Source: Limnospira platensis (GTDB lineage: Bacteria > Cyanobacteriota > Cyanobacteriia > Cyanobacteriales > Microcoleaceae). Taken from it: a stretch of 64,000 nt of DNA. The notes under the pieces are model-generated. The model did not search any database, was not told the origin of the DNA, and saw only the letters and a program-made list of their open reading frames with translations. The stretch is from assembly GCF_046480435.1 (NCBI RefSeq), contig NZ_PKGC01000005.1. One strand, 5' to 3'. The first letter of the stretch is position 1. Every line of letters starts with the position of its first letter. The position numbers and the translations under genes were made by a program. Below, one piece after another: positions 1 to 6,995 of this stretch.

Positions 1-1537
1 GGGTGGGGGCGGGTGGGGACACGGACGGTGCGCTAGAGGCGATCGCCTCCAATGTCGTAGCTATCCTGGGGGAAACACAACTGAGTCCCAAAACAATCTT
101 GAGAAACCAAGCCTCCCCATCTATTCCTAATTGGTTCACCAAGTCCGCCGCCGAAGTCTGGGAATTAGGGATTGGGGAACCAGCAATATCCCACAACCAC
201 TGTTCCCAAAACTTGAGCAAACCCGCCCTAGAAGCCGGAGTCCCCACGGAATTGTGAAAAGCGGTAGCCGTGGCTTGACTGACGGCGATCCAACGGGGGA
301 CGGAGGCGGCGGCTAAACTCAAAACCCCATTTTTGCAGAACCGGGTGAGTCGCAATCGCTCTAGTAGCATTCGACCTGGGGGGGTTCTGGCATAGTCGTC
401 CCCTTTTTGGGCGAAAATTAGCAATAATTCTAACACCAACCAACGAGCCGGAAGTAAGTCTAATTCTGGCAATCGCGTCCCTAAATGATACGAGCAACCC
501 GCTATGGTTTGGGGGGGAGAGGTGGCTGGGTTTAATGGCTCAATTTTCTGGGTGGCGATCGCCTCTATATGGGAAGCAATTCGAGGCGACAATGACATCA
601 ATCCTAGGAGAAAATAACCCAACCAGCGATCGCTATCTGTTCCCAGTTTAGCCACAAATTCTGTGAAAGGTGCGTCAGAAATCAAATGCTCCGGTGTTGA
701 TTTAAATTCTCCGAATCTGACGCACCCTACAAATAATGGGGCGACGATGGGTTTAGCCGTTTCTGGGGCTTCTACGTCGCTGTCTACCAAACTCAACAGC
801 CACCTTTCCCAAATATAAAGCAGGCCTTCCCGGCGATCGCCCTTGAGGACTTGACCGGACATCGATAAAGTTTCCGAAATCCAATCGGGGACTTTTGCCG
901 TAGCCAGCACTGTCGATACAGTTGAGAAAAAAGCGGTTTGTCGCAGTTGCGAGAACAGTTTTACACCCTCCGGGGTGCCGGTGTATTCCTCTCCTTTTTG
1001 GCTGATGGCTACTAATAATTCTGCCACCAGCCAGCGAGAAGGAATGCGATCGAGGTCGTTCAATGCCGAAATCAATCCCCAGGCATTTTGGGTGGTTATG
1101 TCCTCATACATTGACGGGTTTTGAGCCGCTAATTTTGTTAATGGAAAGCTGATATTAACCGGATATTCTCTAGGCTTTCTCTCGGCAATTTCAGCTTTAA
1201 CATTTAGGATGATTACCAGAGGTTCCTCAAGTAATCCGGGAAATCTTAGCCAACTTTTAATAACCTGTCCTGGTGGCAGTTCTAAAGGTAGTTTTACCCT
1301 CACAGTTTGAGTGGCTTTTCCCGCACCAGAACCTAGATAAATATAGTCAGGTTCCACCGGATTAATGGTGGCGAAAATATCCCCGTTCTCGGCGATCCAA
1401 TTATCTAAAACTGGTCGCACCAGTAGGGTTTCACCGCTATTATTATGCAGGGACAGTCTCAGCACCAGTTCACCGCCGGGGTGAATTTCAGCTTCGACTG
1501 GGGGGGGCATTGCCATCGGGTTTTTATGTTCGATCAT
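1..1537 (-). CDS. Hypothetical protein with internal duplication (partial, runs off left edge)
   Basis: The reading frame is open from an ATG at 1537 to the window edge (about 512 residues) with no stop seen. I do not recognise the family. Residues about 13-115 look like a beta-sandwich (alternating hydrophobics, many G/P turns, no signal peptide). The rest is two copies of one helical module: residues about 150-330 and 340-505 share LPxRWLVxELL, QKGxxY, then LGxDxxxW and LSPRIA(S/T)xxEAIA in the same order. A short palindromic DNA element (669-726) sits in frame inside copy 1 and encodes residues about 271-290, which have no counterpart in copy 2. The gene lies 119 nt downstream of the polyprenyl synthase on the same strand, with a stem-loop between them. 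The true C-terminus lies outside the window. That it is coding is secure; its function is unknown. Confidence 0.8.
   Translation of the reverse strand, partial: MIEHKNPMAMPPPVEAEIHPGGELVLRLSLHNNSGETLLVRPVLDNWIAENGDIFATINPVEPDYIYLGSGAGKATQTVRVKLPLELPPGQVIKSWLRFPGLLEEPLVIILNVKAEIAERKPREYPVNISFPLTKLAAQNPSMYEDITTQNAWGLISALNDLDRIPSRWLVAELLVAISQKGEEYTGTPEGVKLFSQLRQTAFFSTVSTVLATAKVPDWISETLSMSGQVLKGDRREGLLYIWERWLLSLVDSDVEAPETAKPIVAPLFVGCVRFGEFKSTPEHLISDAPFTEFVAKLGTDSDRWLGYFLLGLMSLSPRIASHIEAIATQKIEPLNPATSPPQTIAGCSYHLGTRLPELDLLPARWLVLELLLIFAQKGDDYARTPPGRMLLERLRLTRFCKNGVLSLAAASVPRWIAVSQATATAFHNSVGTPASRAGLLKFWEQWLWDIAGSPIPNSQTSAADLVNQLGIDGEAWFLKIVLGLSCVSPRIATTLEAIASSAPSVSPPAPT
669..726. repeat. Palindromic mini-element inserted in a coding sequence
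   Basis: The 11-bp arms GGTGCGTCAGA (669-679) and TCTGACGCACC (716-726) are perfect inverted repeats around a 36-bp centre, and CTAC follows the right end. The element lies inside the left-edge gene and keeps its frame open. A related sequence with GGTGCGTCAG and CTGACGTACCCTAC ends occurs at 27492-27603, so this looks like a dispersed REP/MITE-like family. Mobility is inferred only. Confidence 0.7.
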
Positions 1538-1622
1538 CTTGACAATCTCTCTATTTTATGGTAAAATAACTTACTCAATACAACTTGATTTTATGGTGGG
1601 TCAATCCTCCTTAAATGAGCAA

Positions 1623-1648
1623 GGGGCTATGGCTCGTATCATAACCCC
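1623..1648 (-). terminator. Stem-loop after polyprenyl synthase gene
   Basis: On the minus strand GGGGTTATG and CATAGCCCC pair (one G-U) around an 8-nt loop, just after the stop of the polyprenyl synthase gene. No U-tract follows, so it may be an attenuator or processing hairpin rather than a full terminator. Confidence 0.4.
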
Positions 1649-1656
1649 CAAAAATG

Positions 1657-3270
1657 CTATAAATTTCGATAAATCACATAGTTAATTAATTCTTTCAGAA
1701 AGCGGCGATCGTGAACCGGGGTCTGCCATTTTTCCCCTGGTCTGAGCGGAGTTTTCGGTTCCATAAAATCCAGACTGTCCAAAATCTGGGCAGCTTTTTG
1801 AGCCAAAGATCTAGCCACAGCCCAACCATGTTCGATGCTACCATACTGGCGCATTTTCTCCATGACAAATTCTACCTGTTCCGGGGTCTTTTCCGGTCGG
1901 GGGGTGGCGAGAATTTCCAACATTCGGCGGGATTCGACTGGACTACTATGGGCGAGCGCATGATTGAGCATCAAAGTTCGTTTTCCCTCATAAATATCTC
2001 CGCCAATTTCCTTCCCATAAGCCTTCATATCTCCCACCAAGTTTAATAAATCATCTTGGATCTGAAAAGCAATGCCTAAAATCATGCCAAACCGAGTAAC
2101 TCCCGCCAAAGGTTCCACCAAATCTTGAGGGTTAGCCGAGGAATTCCCCACAATCAAACCGATGCGACAGGGGGTCATAAAAGAATACCAGCAGGTTTTT
2201 TTGACGCACATTTTAAAATAATCGCGATCGCTTAAATTTTGGGTATTTTCTGCCACCCAATCCAATTCCATCGCCTGTCCTTCCACCGATTGACGCGCCA
2301 TAAACTCAATTTCGTGGAGTACATTCAGAGTTTTGGTTACCCCGATCGCCGATAAATTTTCCAGCAACAAACCAACAGCCAGTACATTGGTTGCATCCCC
2401 GACATTAATCGCCCGGGGAATGCCAATATTGTGGTGTAACGTCCCTTTTCCCCGGCGCGACTCTGACCCGTCCTCAATATCATCGTGAATCAGAAACGCA
2501 TTGTGATACAGTTCCAAAGCCGCCGCCGTCGATAGCGCCACCTGTCCCATGCCACCCATCGCCCGCGCCGCACTAATACACATGGTGGGGCGCAGCATTT
2601 TACCTCCCCGAAACGGGTAATCGAGCAACAAATCATATAAGGGTTCGTAGGAACCGATAATTTCCCGCCGCCTACCAATAAATTCCTGAATTTTGGCCCC
2701 GATCGCGATTCGGGAGTCTTCTAGTGCTTGGTTAATAATGGTTTTATCAAACTGCGTCGGTTCCGATGTCGGGAGGATCGCCTCCGACACGATATTTAAG
2801 TCCGCTTCCAGGTTCGCATCTTCCGGCAGAATCGAACCCCGGTTATTTTTACCGTCGGGAATGCGATCGCCAAGGGTTGCGGATGCCACATCGTTGACTG
2901 CAATGGTCGCGGTTTGGGGAGTGCGATCGCCAAGCGGCACCGTAAGGCGCGTAGGGGCGGATGCCACATCGCCATTAGCATTGGAAACCGCGATCGTTTG
3001 GGGAACACAGGACTGTAATTCACCAGCCGAGTCCGTTTCCTCAGTCGGAAGAAATGGCACAACAGACTTACCATTCCCACAGCCATTTTCCCCCAATTGA
3101 GCGATCGAGGAAGTAGATTTTTCCAACTTATCCGATACCGAGTCACTCTTGACCCCTAAAAACATCAAATTGAGCAGGATTCCCCAAACCGTAAAATACA
3201 ACAGGATTCCCCAAAAGACTAAATTGGATGGAGGGCTAAGACCGAGCCAATTTAACAGCAATTCAAACAT
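1657..3270 (-). CDS. Polyprenyl synthetase family protein, N-terminally membrane anchored
   Basis: This is a trans-isoprenyl diphosphate synthase that condenses isopentenyl diphosphate onto an allylic diphosphate; chain length cannot be read from sequence. The catalytic domain spans residues about 175-537. The first Asp-rich motif is DDIED (263-267) and the second reads QDDLLN (405-410), i.e. DDxxN rather than DDxxD. The substrate-binding GGKRxRP motif reads GGKMLRP (222-228). Family members are usually 300-350 residues. Here about 170 extra residues precede the domain: a probable membrane segment (17-40), then a low-complexity linker in which a GDR(T/I)P/DVASA unit recurs, encoded by HIP1-containing DNA. 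The extension suggests membrane tethering for long-chain quinone or carotenoid precursors, which is inference. It could be a GGPP or longer-chain synthase. The start is the ATG just before the hydrophobic segment. Confidence 0.85.
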   Translation of the reverse strand: MFELLLNWLGLSPPSNLVFWGILLYFTVWGILLNLMFLGVKSDSVSDKLEKSTSSIAQLGENGCGNGKSVVPFLPTEETDSAGELQSCVPQTIAVSNANGDVASAPTRLTVPLGDRTPQTATIAVNDVASATLGDRIPDGKNNRGSILPEDANLEADLNIVSEAILPTSEPTQFDKTIINQALEDSRIAIGAKIQEFIGRRREIIGSYEPLYDLLLDYPFRGGKMLRPTMCISAARAMGGMGQVALSTAAALELYHNAFLIHDDIEDGSESRRGKGTLHHNIGIPRAINVGDATNVLAVGLLLENLSAIGVTKTLNVLHEIEFMARQSVEGQAMELDWVAENTQNLSDRDYFKMCVKKTCWYSFMTPCRIGLIVGNSSANPQDLVEPLAGVTRFGMILGIAFQIQDDLLNLVGDMKAYGKEIGGDIYEGKRTLMLNHALAHSSPVESRRMLEILATPRPEKTPEQVEFVMEKMRQYGSIEHGWAVARSLAQKAAQILDSLDFMEPKTPLRPGEKWQTPVHDRRFLKELINYVIYRNL

Positions 3271-3399
3271 TGATCAAGTACAGCTAGAAGGGCAGCTAGA
3301 AGGGCAGATAACCACCATTAAAATCGGATACATTTTGGCATTATTCATCATTGCCTAGTGCTAGACAGGCAAAGAAAGCCAATTGACAATCTTTATAGA

Positions 3400-3419
3400 G
3401 GCTATCCCTAGGGATAGCC
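3400..3419. promoter_or_regulatory. Perfect 20-bp palindrome
   Basis: GGCTATCCCTAGGGATAGCC is a perfect palindrome without a spacer. It lies 130 bp upstream of the polyprenyl synthase start and close to a TTGACA at 3383-3388. It could be an operator or a site for a dimeric DNA-binding protein. No family-specific motif is recognised. Confidence 0.4.
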
Positions 3420-3437
3420 ACTTATTTACATCAATCA

Positions 3438-3563
3438 ATGACAAAAAGCTCACCCCACCCGGTCACATCAGACAATGTAACCGGGTTTGATGATGGATTT
3501 CAACAATGGGAAATTGATACCATCAACGGTAGAATAATTTGTCGTTGGGATTACCTTTATTAG
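3438..3563 (+). CDS. Possible 41-residue small protein
   Basis: An ATG at 3438 opens 41 codons ending at TAG 3561-3563. The C-terminal part (WEIDTINGRIICRWDYLY) has a protein-like, amphipathic composition. It overlaps the 3' end of the convergent pentapeptide gene by 4 bp. There is no clear Shine-Dalgarno sequence and no recognised family. It may equally be a fragment or a chance frame. Confidence 0.2.
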   Translation: MTKSSPHPVTSDNVTGFDDGFQQWEIDTINGRIICRWDYLY

Positions 3564-4705
3564 GCAATTCCTAACAGTTGCTTCTGGGCATCATCAAGTT
3601 TAGCCCCCGTGAGGTTCGCATTACTGAAGTTAGCCCCAGTGATGTTGGCTCCCCGCAGGTCCGCATTTGTCAGGTTGGCATTGGTGAAGTTAGCCCCAGT
3701 CATGTCGGTTCCTTGCAGGTCGGCATTTGTCAGGTCAGCACCACAGAAGTTAGCATAGCCCAGATAGGAATAGCTGAGATTGGCATAGCCCAGATAAGCG
3801 TAACAGAAATTCGCGTAAGCCAAGCTAGCCTGGTTTAATTGGGCTCCAATTAGCTTCGCCTGACACAAGTTAGCAAAACTCAGATCCGCTTCGGTGAGGA
3901 CCGCGTAGCTTAAATCGGCAAAACACAAATTAGCATAGCCCAGATAGGCATAGTTGAGATTGGCATAGCCGAGATAGGCGTGACAGAGATACGCGTAACT
4001 CAAGTTAGCCGCGACCAGGTTAGTGGCTCCTAAGTTGGCTGCACACAGGTAGGAAAAGCTCAGATCGATACCACTCAGATTCATTTTGCTCAAGTCTACT
4101 TGCGGCAAGTAACTATTCGGAAAATCTCGCTTGCCCATGTCATACGGAAACTTTATCTTTGTGTAGCCTGGGGGTGTGGGGGCGCAGCCACCCTGTGGTG
4201 GTTGTATGAAACTAGACCAGTCAACATTCGGCGGGGTCGGTTGTGGCTCCTCTGAACCCCCACTGGGCTGGGTCGGTTTCTCGCCTTCATTTGAACTGCC
4301 ACTTGGTTTCTCTTCCCACCAGGAGGGGGCTGCATCGCCAATCGAAGGCCATTCTAGCCAGATACCAGCTTTATTGGTCAAACCTAGTTGGCCGGGACGG
4401 CAAGACTGGGAGCCTTCTTTGGCTGTGGTTTGCAAGTTCCCAACCGGGTCGGCCATTTCAATGTTAAATACACTCCGGGCTGGGACGGCATTGGCAGGGT
4501 TCCCACCAATCACAAAGTGCAGTGTTCCTCTCGCGCCTTTACTCAGATCGATTTGCGTGTCCGGGTCGGTGTAGAAAAACTCCCTCAAATCGGTGTGGTA
4601 GACTATCTCTTGGTCGTTCGCAGTTTGGGAATTTCCGTAGACAAAGTACCCTTTGCCATAGGTTTGGTTATTGTTAGTGACTGTCCTGAAGTACACTTTC
4701 ACCAT
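3560..4705 (-). CDS. Pentapeptide-repeat protein with unique N-terminal domain
   Basis: The 381-residue protein has three parts. Residues 1-125 form a beta-rich domain of unknown type (start MVKVYFRTVT). Residues about 130-180 are a Pro/Ser/Glu/Gly linker. From about 202 to 375 there is an unbroken run of A(D/N)Lxx pentapeptides, which in known members fold into a right-handed quadrilateral beta-helix. Many units read YAYLGYANL, unusually rich in Tyr and Cys, giving aromatic stacks along the helix. The ATG at 4705 is chosen because AAGGA lies about 8 nt upstream; the frame continues upstream to 4879, but that stretch has no repeat or domain character. No signal peptide is seen. Cyanobacterial pentapeptide proteins are mostly of unknown function; a link to DNA gyrase or transport is not supported here. 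Confidence 0.85.
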   Translation of the reverse strand: MVKVYFRTVTNNNQTYGKGYFVYGNSQTANDQEIVYHTDLREFFYTDPDTQIDLSKGARGTLHFVIGGNPANAVPARSVFNIEMADPVGNLQTTAKEGSQSCRPGQLGLTNKAGIWLEWPSIGDAAPSWWEEKPSGSSNEGEKPTQPSGGSEEPQPTPPNVDWSSFIQPPQGGCAPTPPGYTKIKFPYDMGKRDFPNSYLPQVDLSKMNLSGIDLSFSYLCAANLGATNLVAANLSYAYLCHAYLGYANLNYAYLGYANLCFADLSYAVLTEADLSFANLCQAKLIGAQLNQASLAYANFCYAYLGYANLSYSYLGYANFCGADLTNADLQGTDMTGANFTNANLTNADLRGANITGANFSNANLTGAKLDDAQKQLLGIA

Positions 4706-5131
4706 GATTGAAGTCCTTAATTTTGAAAGGCAATAAAATATCGAAATCGCAGTCTTTGCTGAACTAGACTCGGTGACGTAACAACGCCATCGAAAGTCAT
4801 CACAAATTAGCCCCCTCTCCCAACTGTCTGGTGGAGCATATTTTGGGGTGTGACCAATCACCGACCTATGCCATGACATGACCGCGCGATCATGATACTG
4901 GATAGATCACATTGGCTAATTTTTGAGACTAAAACCCTCTTCCTGGGTTGATTTTCAAGCCCAGTTCAAGCTCTATACTTGATGATGCACCCGATCGCAA
5001 CTTAGACTAAGTTCTTTGAAACTACCACAGATGGCGTTCAAGCCAGAAACTAGACGCGCACTACTGGCGATCTGCTTCGCTGTCACTGCCCAATGGAAAA
5101 TCAGTTCAGCGGTTAACCTAAGTTGGCAACC

Positions 5132-5160
5132 AACATAACAAATTTGCCGTTTTTTGTCAA
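5132..5160 (-). promoter_or_regulatory. Sigma-70 type promoter, leftward
   Basis: On the minus strand TTGACA (5155-5160), a 17-nt spacer and TATGTT (5132-5137) form a good -35/-10 pair. It points toward the pentapeptide gene, which would have a leader of about 420 nt. Assignment to that gene is inferred. Confidence 0.5.
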
Positions 5161-5303
5161 CTAAAATACAATTTTTATTGTGAAGATTTATGAACAGGCA
5201 ACGAACACTATACTATTTAGAGAGCCTAAATGGGCCATATATAATATATATAATGGTGTCCTCGCCTGGGTCAACACTCCCTAGATCCGTTTATGGTGGC
5301 CAT

Positions 5304-5344
5304 GGGACTTTTTCAGCGATCGCTTTCCTAATTTCTCAAGAAGG
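5304..5344. repeat. 41-bp direct repeat, copy 1
   Basis: GGGACTTTTTcAGCGATCGC continues as TTTCCtAATTTCTcAAGAAG. It matches 5740-5780 at all but about three positions. Both copies contain a HIP1 octamer. The pair brackets the antitoxin-like gene. Confidence 0.6.
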
Positions 5345-5456
5345 GGTAACTTTTTCAGCGACCGGAGGCATTCCTATGGTATTGACAGGGCGGCGATCGC
5401 CATCTTCCAACCCTGTGGGAGTTGCACAGAAAGAAACCCCGCTTCTCGGTTAACTC

Positions 5457-5486
5457 TTCAAAAGCAATTCCCTTATTGTTATAATA
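5457..5486 (+). promoter_or_regulatory. Promoter of antitoxin-like gene
   Basis: TTCAAA (5457-5462), an 18-nt spacer and TATAAT (5481-5486), the last preceded by TG one base upstream (extended -10). It lies 28 nt before the ATG at 5514. Confidence 0.55.
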
Positions 5487-5513
5487 ATCAAAAAGGTAGT
5501 CGGAGAAATATAA

Positions 5514-5732
5514 ATGAATACTTCTATTATCGATCGGGTCGTTGAACAACTCAAAGTCATGCCACCGCAAAAGCAATCGCAGGTACTTGAGTTTATTGAG
5601 ACATTACTCAAAGCTGAAGTTCGAGGGACTCCAGGAAGGCAGTTACTACCTTTTGCTGGTTCAATTCCGTCCGACGATCTTCAGTTAATGAGTGAGGCGA
5701 TCGCCCAAGACTGCGAGGAAATCAATTTATGA
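5514..5732 (+). CDS. DUF2281-type antitoxin-like protein, orphan
   Basis: The 72-residue protein has the layout of VapB-like DUF2281 antitoxins: an N-terminal helix pair (DRVVEQLKVMPPQKQSQVLEFIETLL), a GTPGRQLLPFAGSIP segment and a C-terminal toxin-contacting helix (DDLQLMSEAIAQDCEEINL). GGAGA lies 6 nt upstream of the ATG. From memory of the family the last helix normally runs a few residues further (about NEW) and a PIN-domain toxin gene follows. Here the frame stops at INL and the next gene is the convergent lhgO, overlapping by 6 bp. No toxin is encoded downstream, so this is probably a solitary remnant or an antitoxin acting in trans. Confidence 0.65.
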   Translation: MNTSIIDRVVEQLKVMPPQKQSQVLEFIETLLKAEVRGTPGRQLLPFAGSIPSDDLQLMSEAIAQDCEEINL

Positions 5733-6917
5733 ATAATTCGGGACTTTTTGAGCGATCGCTTTCCCAATTTCTAAAGAAGCCGTCGCCGCCGGTGATGGCG
5801 CATTACAAACATGAAGCGCACGGGGACTTTCTACAATTAGAAAATCATCCACTAATCCCCCATTAGGCATTAACGCCTGTGCCCGGACTCCCGCATGGGT
5901 GGGGATGATATCCTCCGCTTGAATTTCAGGAATTAATCGTTGTAAACTCCGTACAAATGCCGCTTTACTAAAAGACCTGATAATTTCTTCCACCCCATCA
6001 CTCCAATATTTAGCCGCCAGTTTCCACAGTCCTGGATAAGTCAAAATTTCCATTAACTCACCCAAATCAACATCAGTTTTTTTATAACCCTCTCTTTTGA
6101 GGCTTAAAACTGCATTAGGTCCCGCGTGTACCGAACCATCAATCATCCGCGTAAAATGCACCCCTAAAAATGGGAAATTGGGGTTAGGAACTGGATAAAT
6201 TAAATCCTTGACTAAATATCTTTTTTCCGGGATTAACTCATAGTATTCTCCCCGAAATGGGATGATTTTAGCTGGGGGTTTTACCTGGGTTAATTCTGTG
6301 ATGCGATCGCTATAAAGACCAGCACAATTAATCACAAAATCCGTCACAAATTCTCCCTGGTTAGTGGCTAATACTAAACCCTGAGAAGTTTCCGTGATTT
6401 TATGCACCTTAGTATTTAACCGTAAATCCCCCCCTTTTTCTGCCACTAAATCCGCATATTTGGCGCTCACTTCACTATAGCTAACAATCCCCGTAGACTC
6501 AACTTTAATCGCCGCCAAACAACGCACATGAGGCTCAATTTCTGCCACCTCTTCCGGCATAATTTTAGCGACAGGAATTTGATTATCTAAGCCTCGTTGA
6601 TAGAGATTATCTAACAATGGCAATTCTTCCGGATCCGTGGCTACAATTATTTTACCACAGACATCATATTTAATCCCCTGCTGTTCACAAAAGTTAACCA
6701 TTGATAAATTCCCCTGGCGGCAGAGAGTCGCCTTGAGGCTACCTGGTTTATAATAAATACCAGAATGGATAACCCCACTATTATTACCAGTTTGGTGAAA
6801 AGCCCAAGATTTTTCTTTTTCCAAGATGATAATTTTAGCCTTTGGGTGAGTTAGACTTAATGAATAAGCAGTAGATAGTCCGACAATGCCACCACCAATA
6901 ATTGCTAAATTGTACAT
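5727..6917 (-). CDS. lhgO: L-2-hydroxyglutarate oxidase
   Basis: This FAD-dependent oxidase/dehydrogenase converts L-2-hydroxyglutarate to 2-oxoglutarate. The 396-residue protein starts with the dinucleotide-binding motif IIGGGIVGLSTA (residues about 6-17). It carries the family HQTGNNSGVIHSGIYY segment near the flavin, and ends with the HAGVRAQA and CNAPSPAATASLEIG segments typical of LhgO. The ATG at 6917 places the FAD motif right at the N-terminus; the frame runs on upstream without matching the family. It is divergent from the ammonium transporter gene (78-bp gap) and convergent with the antitoxin-like gene. Recovery of 2-oxoglutarate next to an ammonium sensor is suggestive but unproven. 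Confidence 0.88.
   Translation of the reverse strand: MYNLAIIGGGIVGLSTAYSLSLTHPKAKIIILEKEKSWAFHQTGNNSGVIHSGIYYKPGSLKATLCRQGNLSMVNFCEQQGIKYDVCGKIIVATDPEELPLLDNLYQRGLDNQIPVAKIMPEEVAEIEPHVRCLAAIKVESTGIVSYSEVSAKYADLVAEKGGDLRLNTKVHKITETSQGLVLATNQGEFVTDFVINCAGLYSDRITELTQVKPPAKIIPFRGEYYELIPEKRYLVKDLIYPVPNPNFPFLGVHFTRMIDGSVHAGPNAVLSLKREGYKKTDVDLGELMEILTYPGLWKLAAKYWSDGVEEIIRSFSKAAFVRSLQRLIPEIQAEDIIPTHAGVRAQALMPNGGLVDDFLIVESPRALHVCNAPSPAATASLEIGKAIAQKVPNYS
5740..5780. repeat. 41-bp direct repeat, copy 2
   Basis: Second copy of the HIP1-containing repeat at 5304-5344 (GGGACTTTTTGAGCGATCGC, then TTTCCCAATTTCTAAAGAAG). It forms the 3' end of lhgO on the opposite strand, so it is part of a coding sequence here. 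Confidence 0.55.
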
Positions 6918-6995
6918 AATTTCGATAATTTCCTGAATTGATTGCGTTGTGCTATAAATATTAAACAGGCACCTTTTCAAACCATCTTAAAATTC

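Larger units (their letters stand above)
4706..5513. other. Gene-poor stretch upstream of pentapeptide gene
   Basis: No convincing gene is seen in about 800 bp. It holds a leftward promoter (5132-5160), one copy of a 41-bp repeat (about 5304-5344), an ACAAT/ATTGT hairpin near 5168 and the promoter of the antitoxin-like gene (5457-5486). An open frame at 5190-5453 has no protein-like character. Confidence 0.5.

Noticed and set aside
5190..5453. 87-codon open frame upstream of the antitoxin-like gene
   Set aside because: Composition is not protein-like, it spans one of the 41-bp repeats, and no ribosome binding site is visible.
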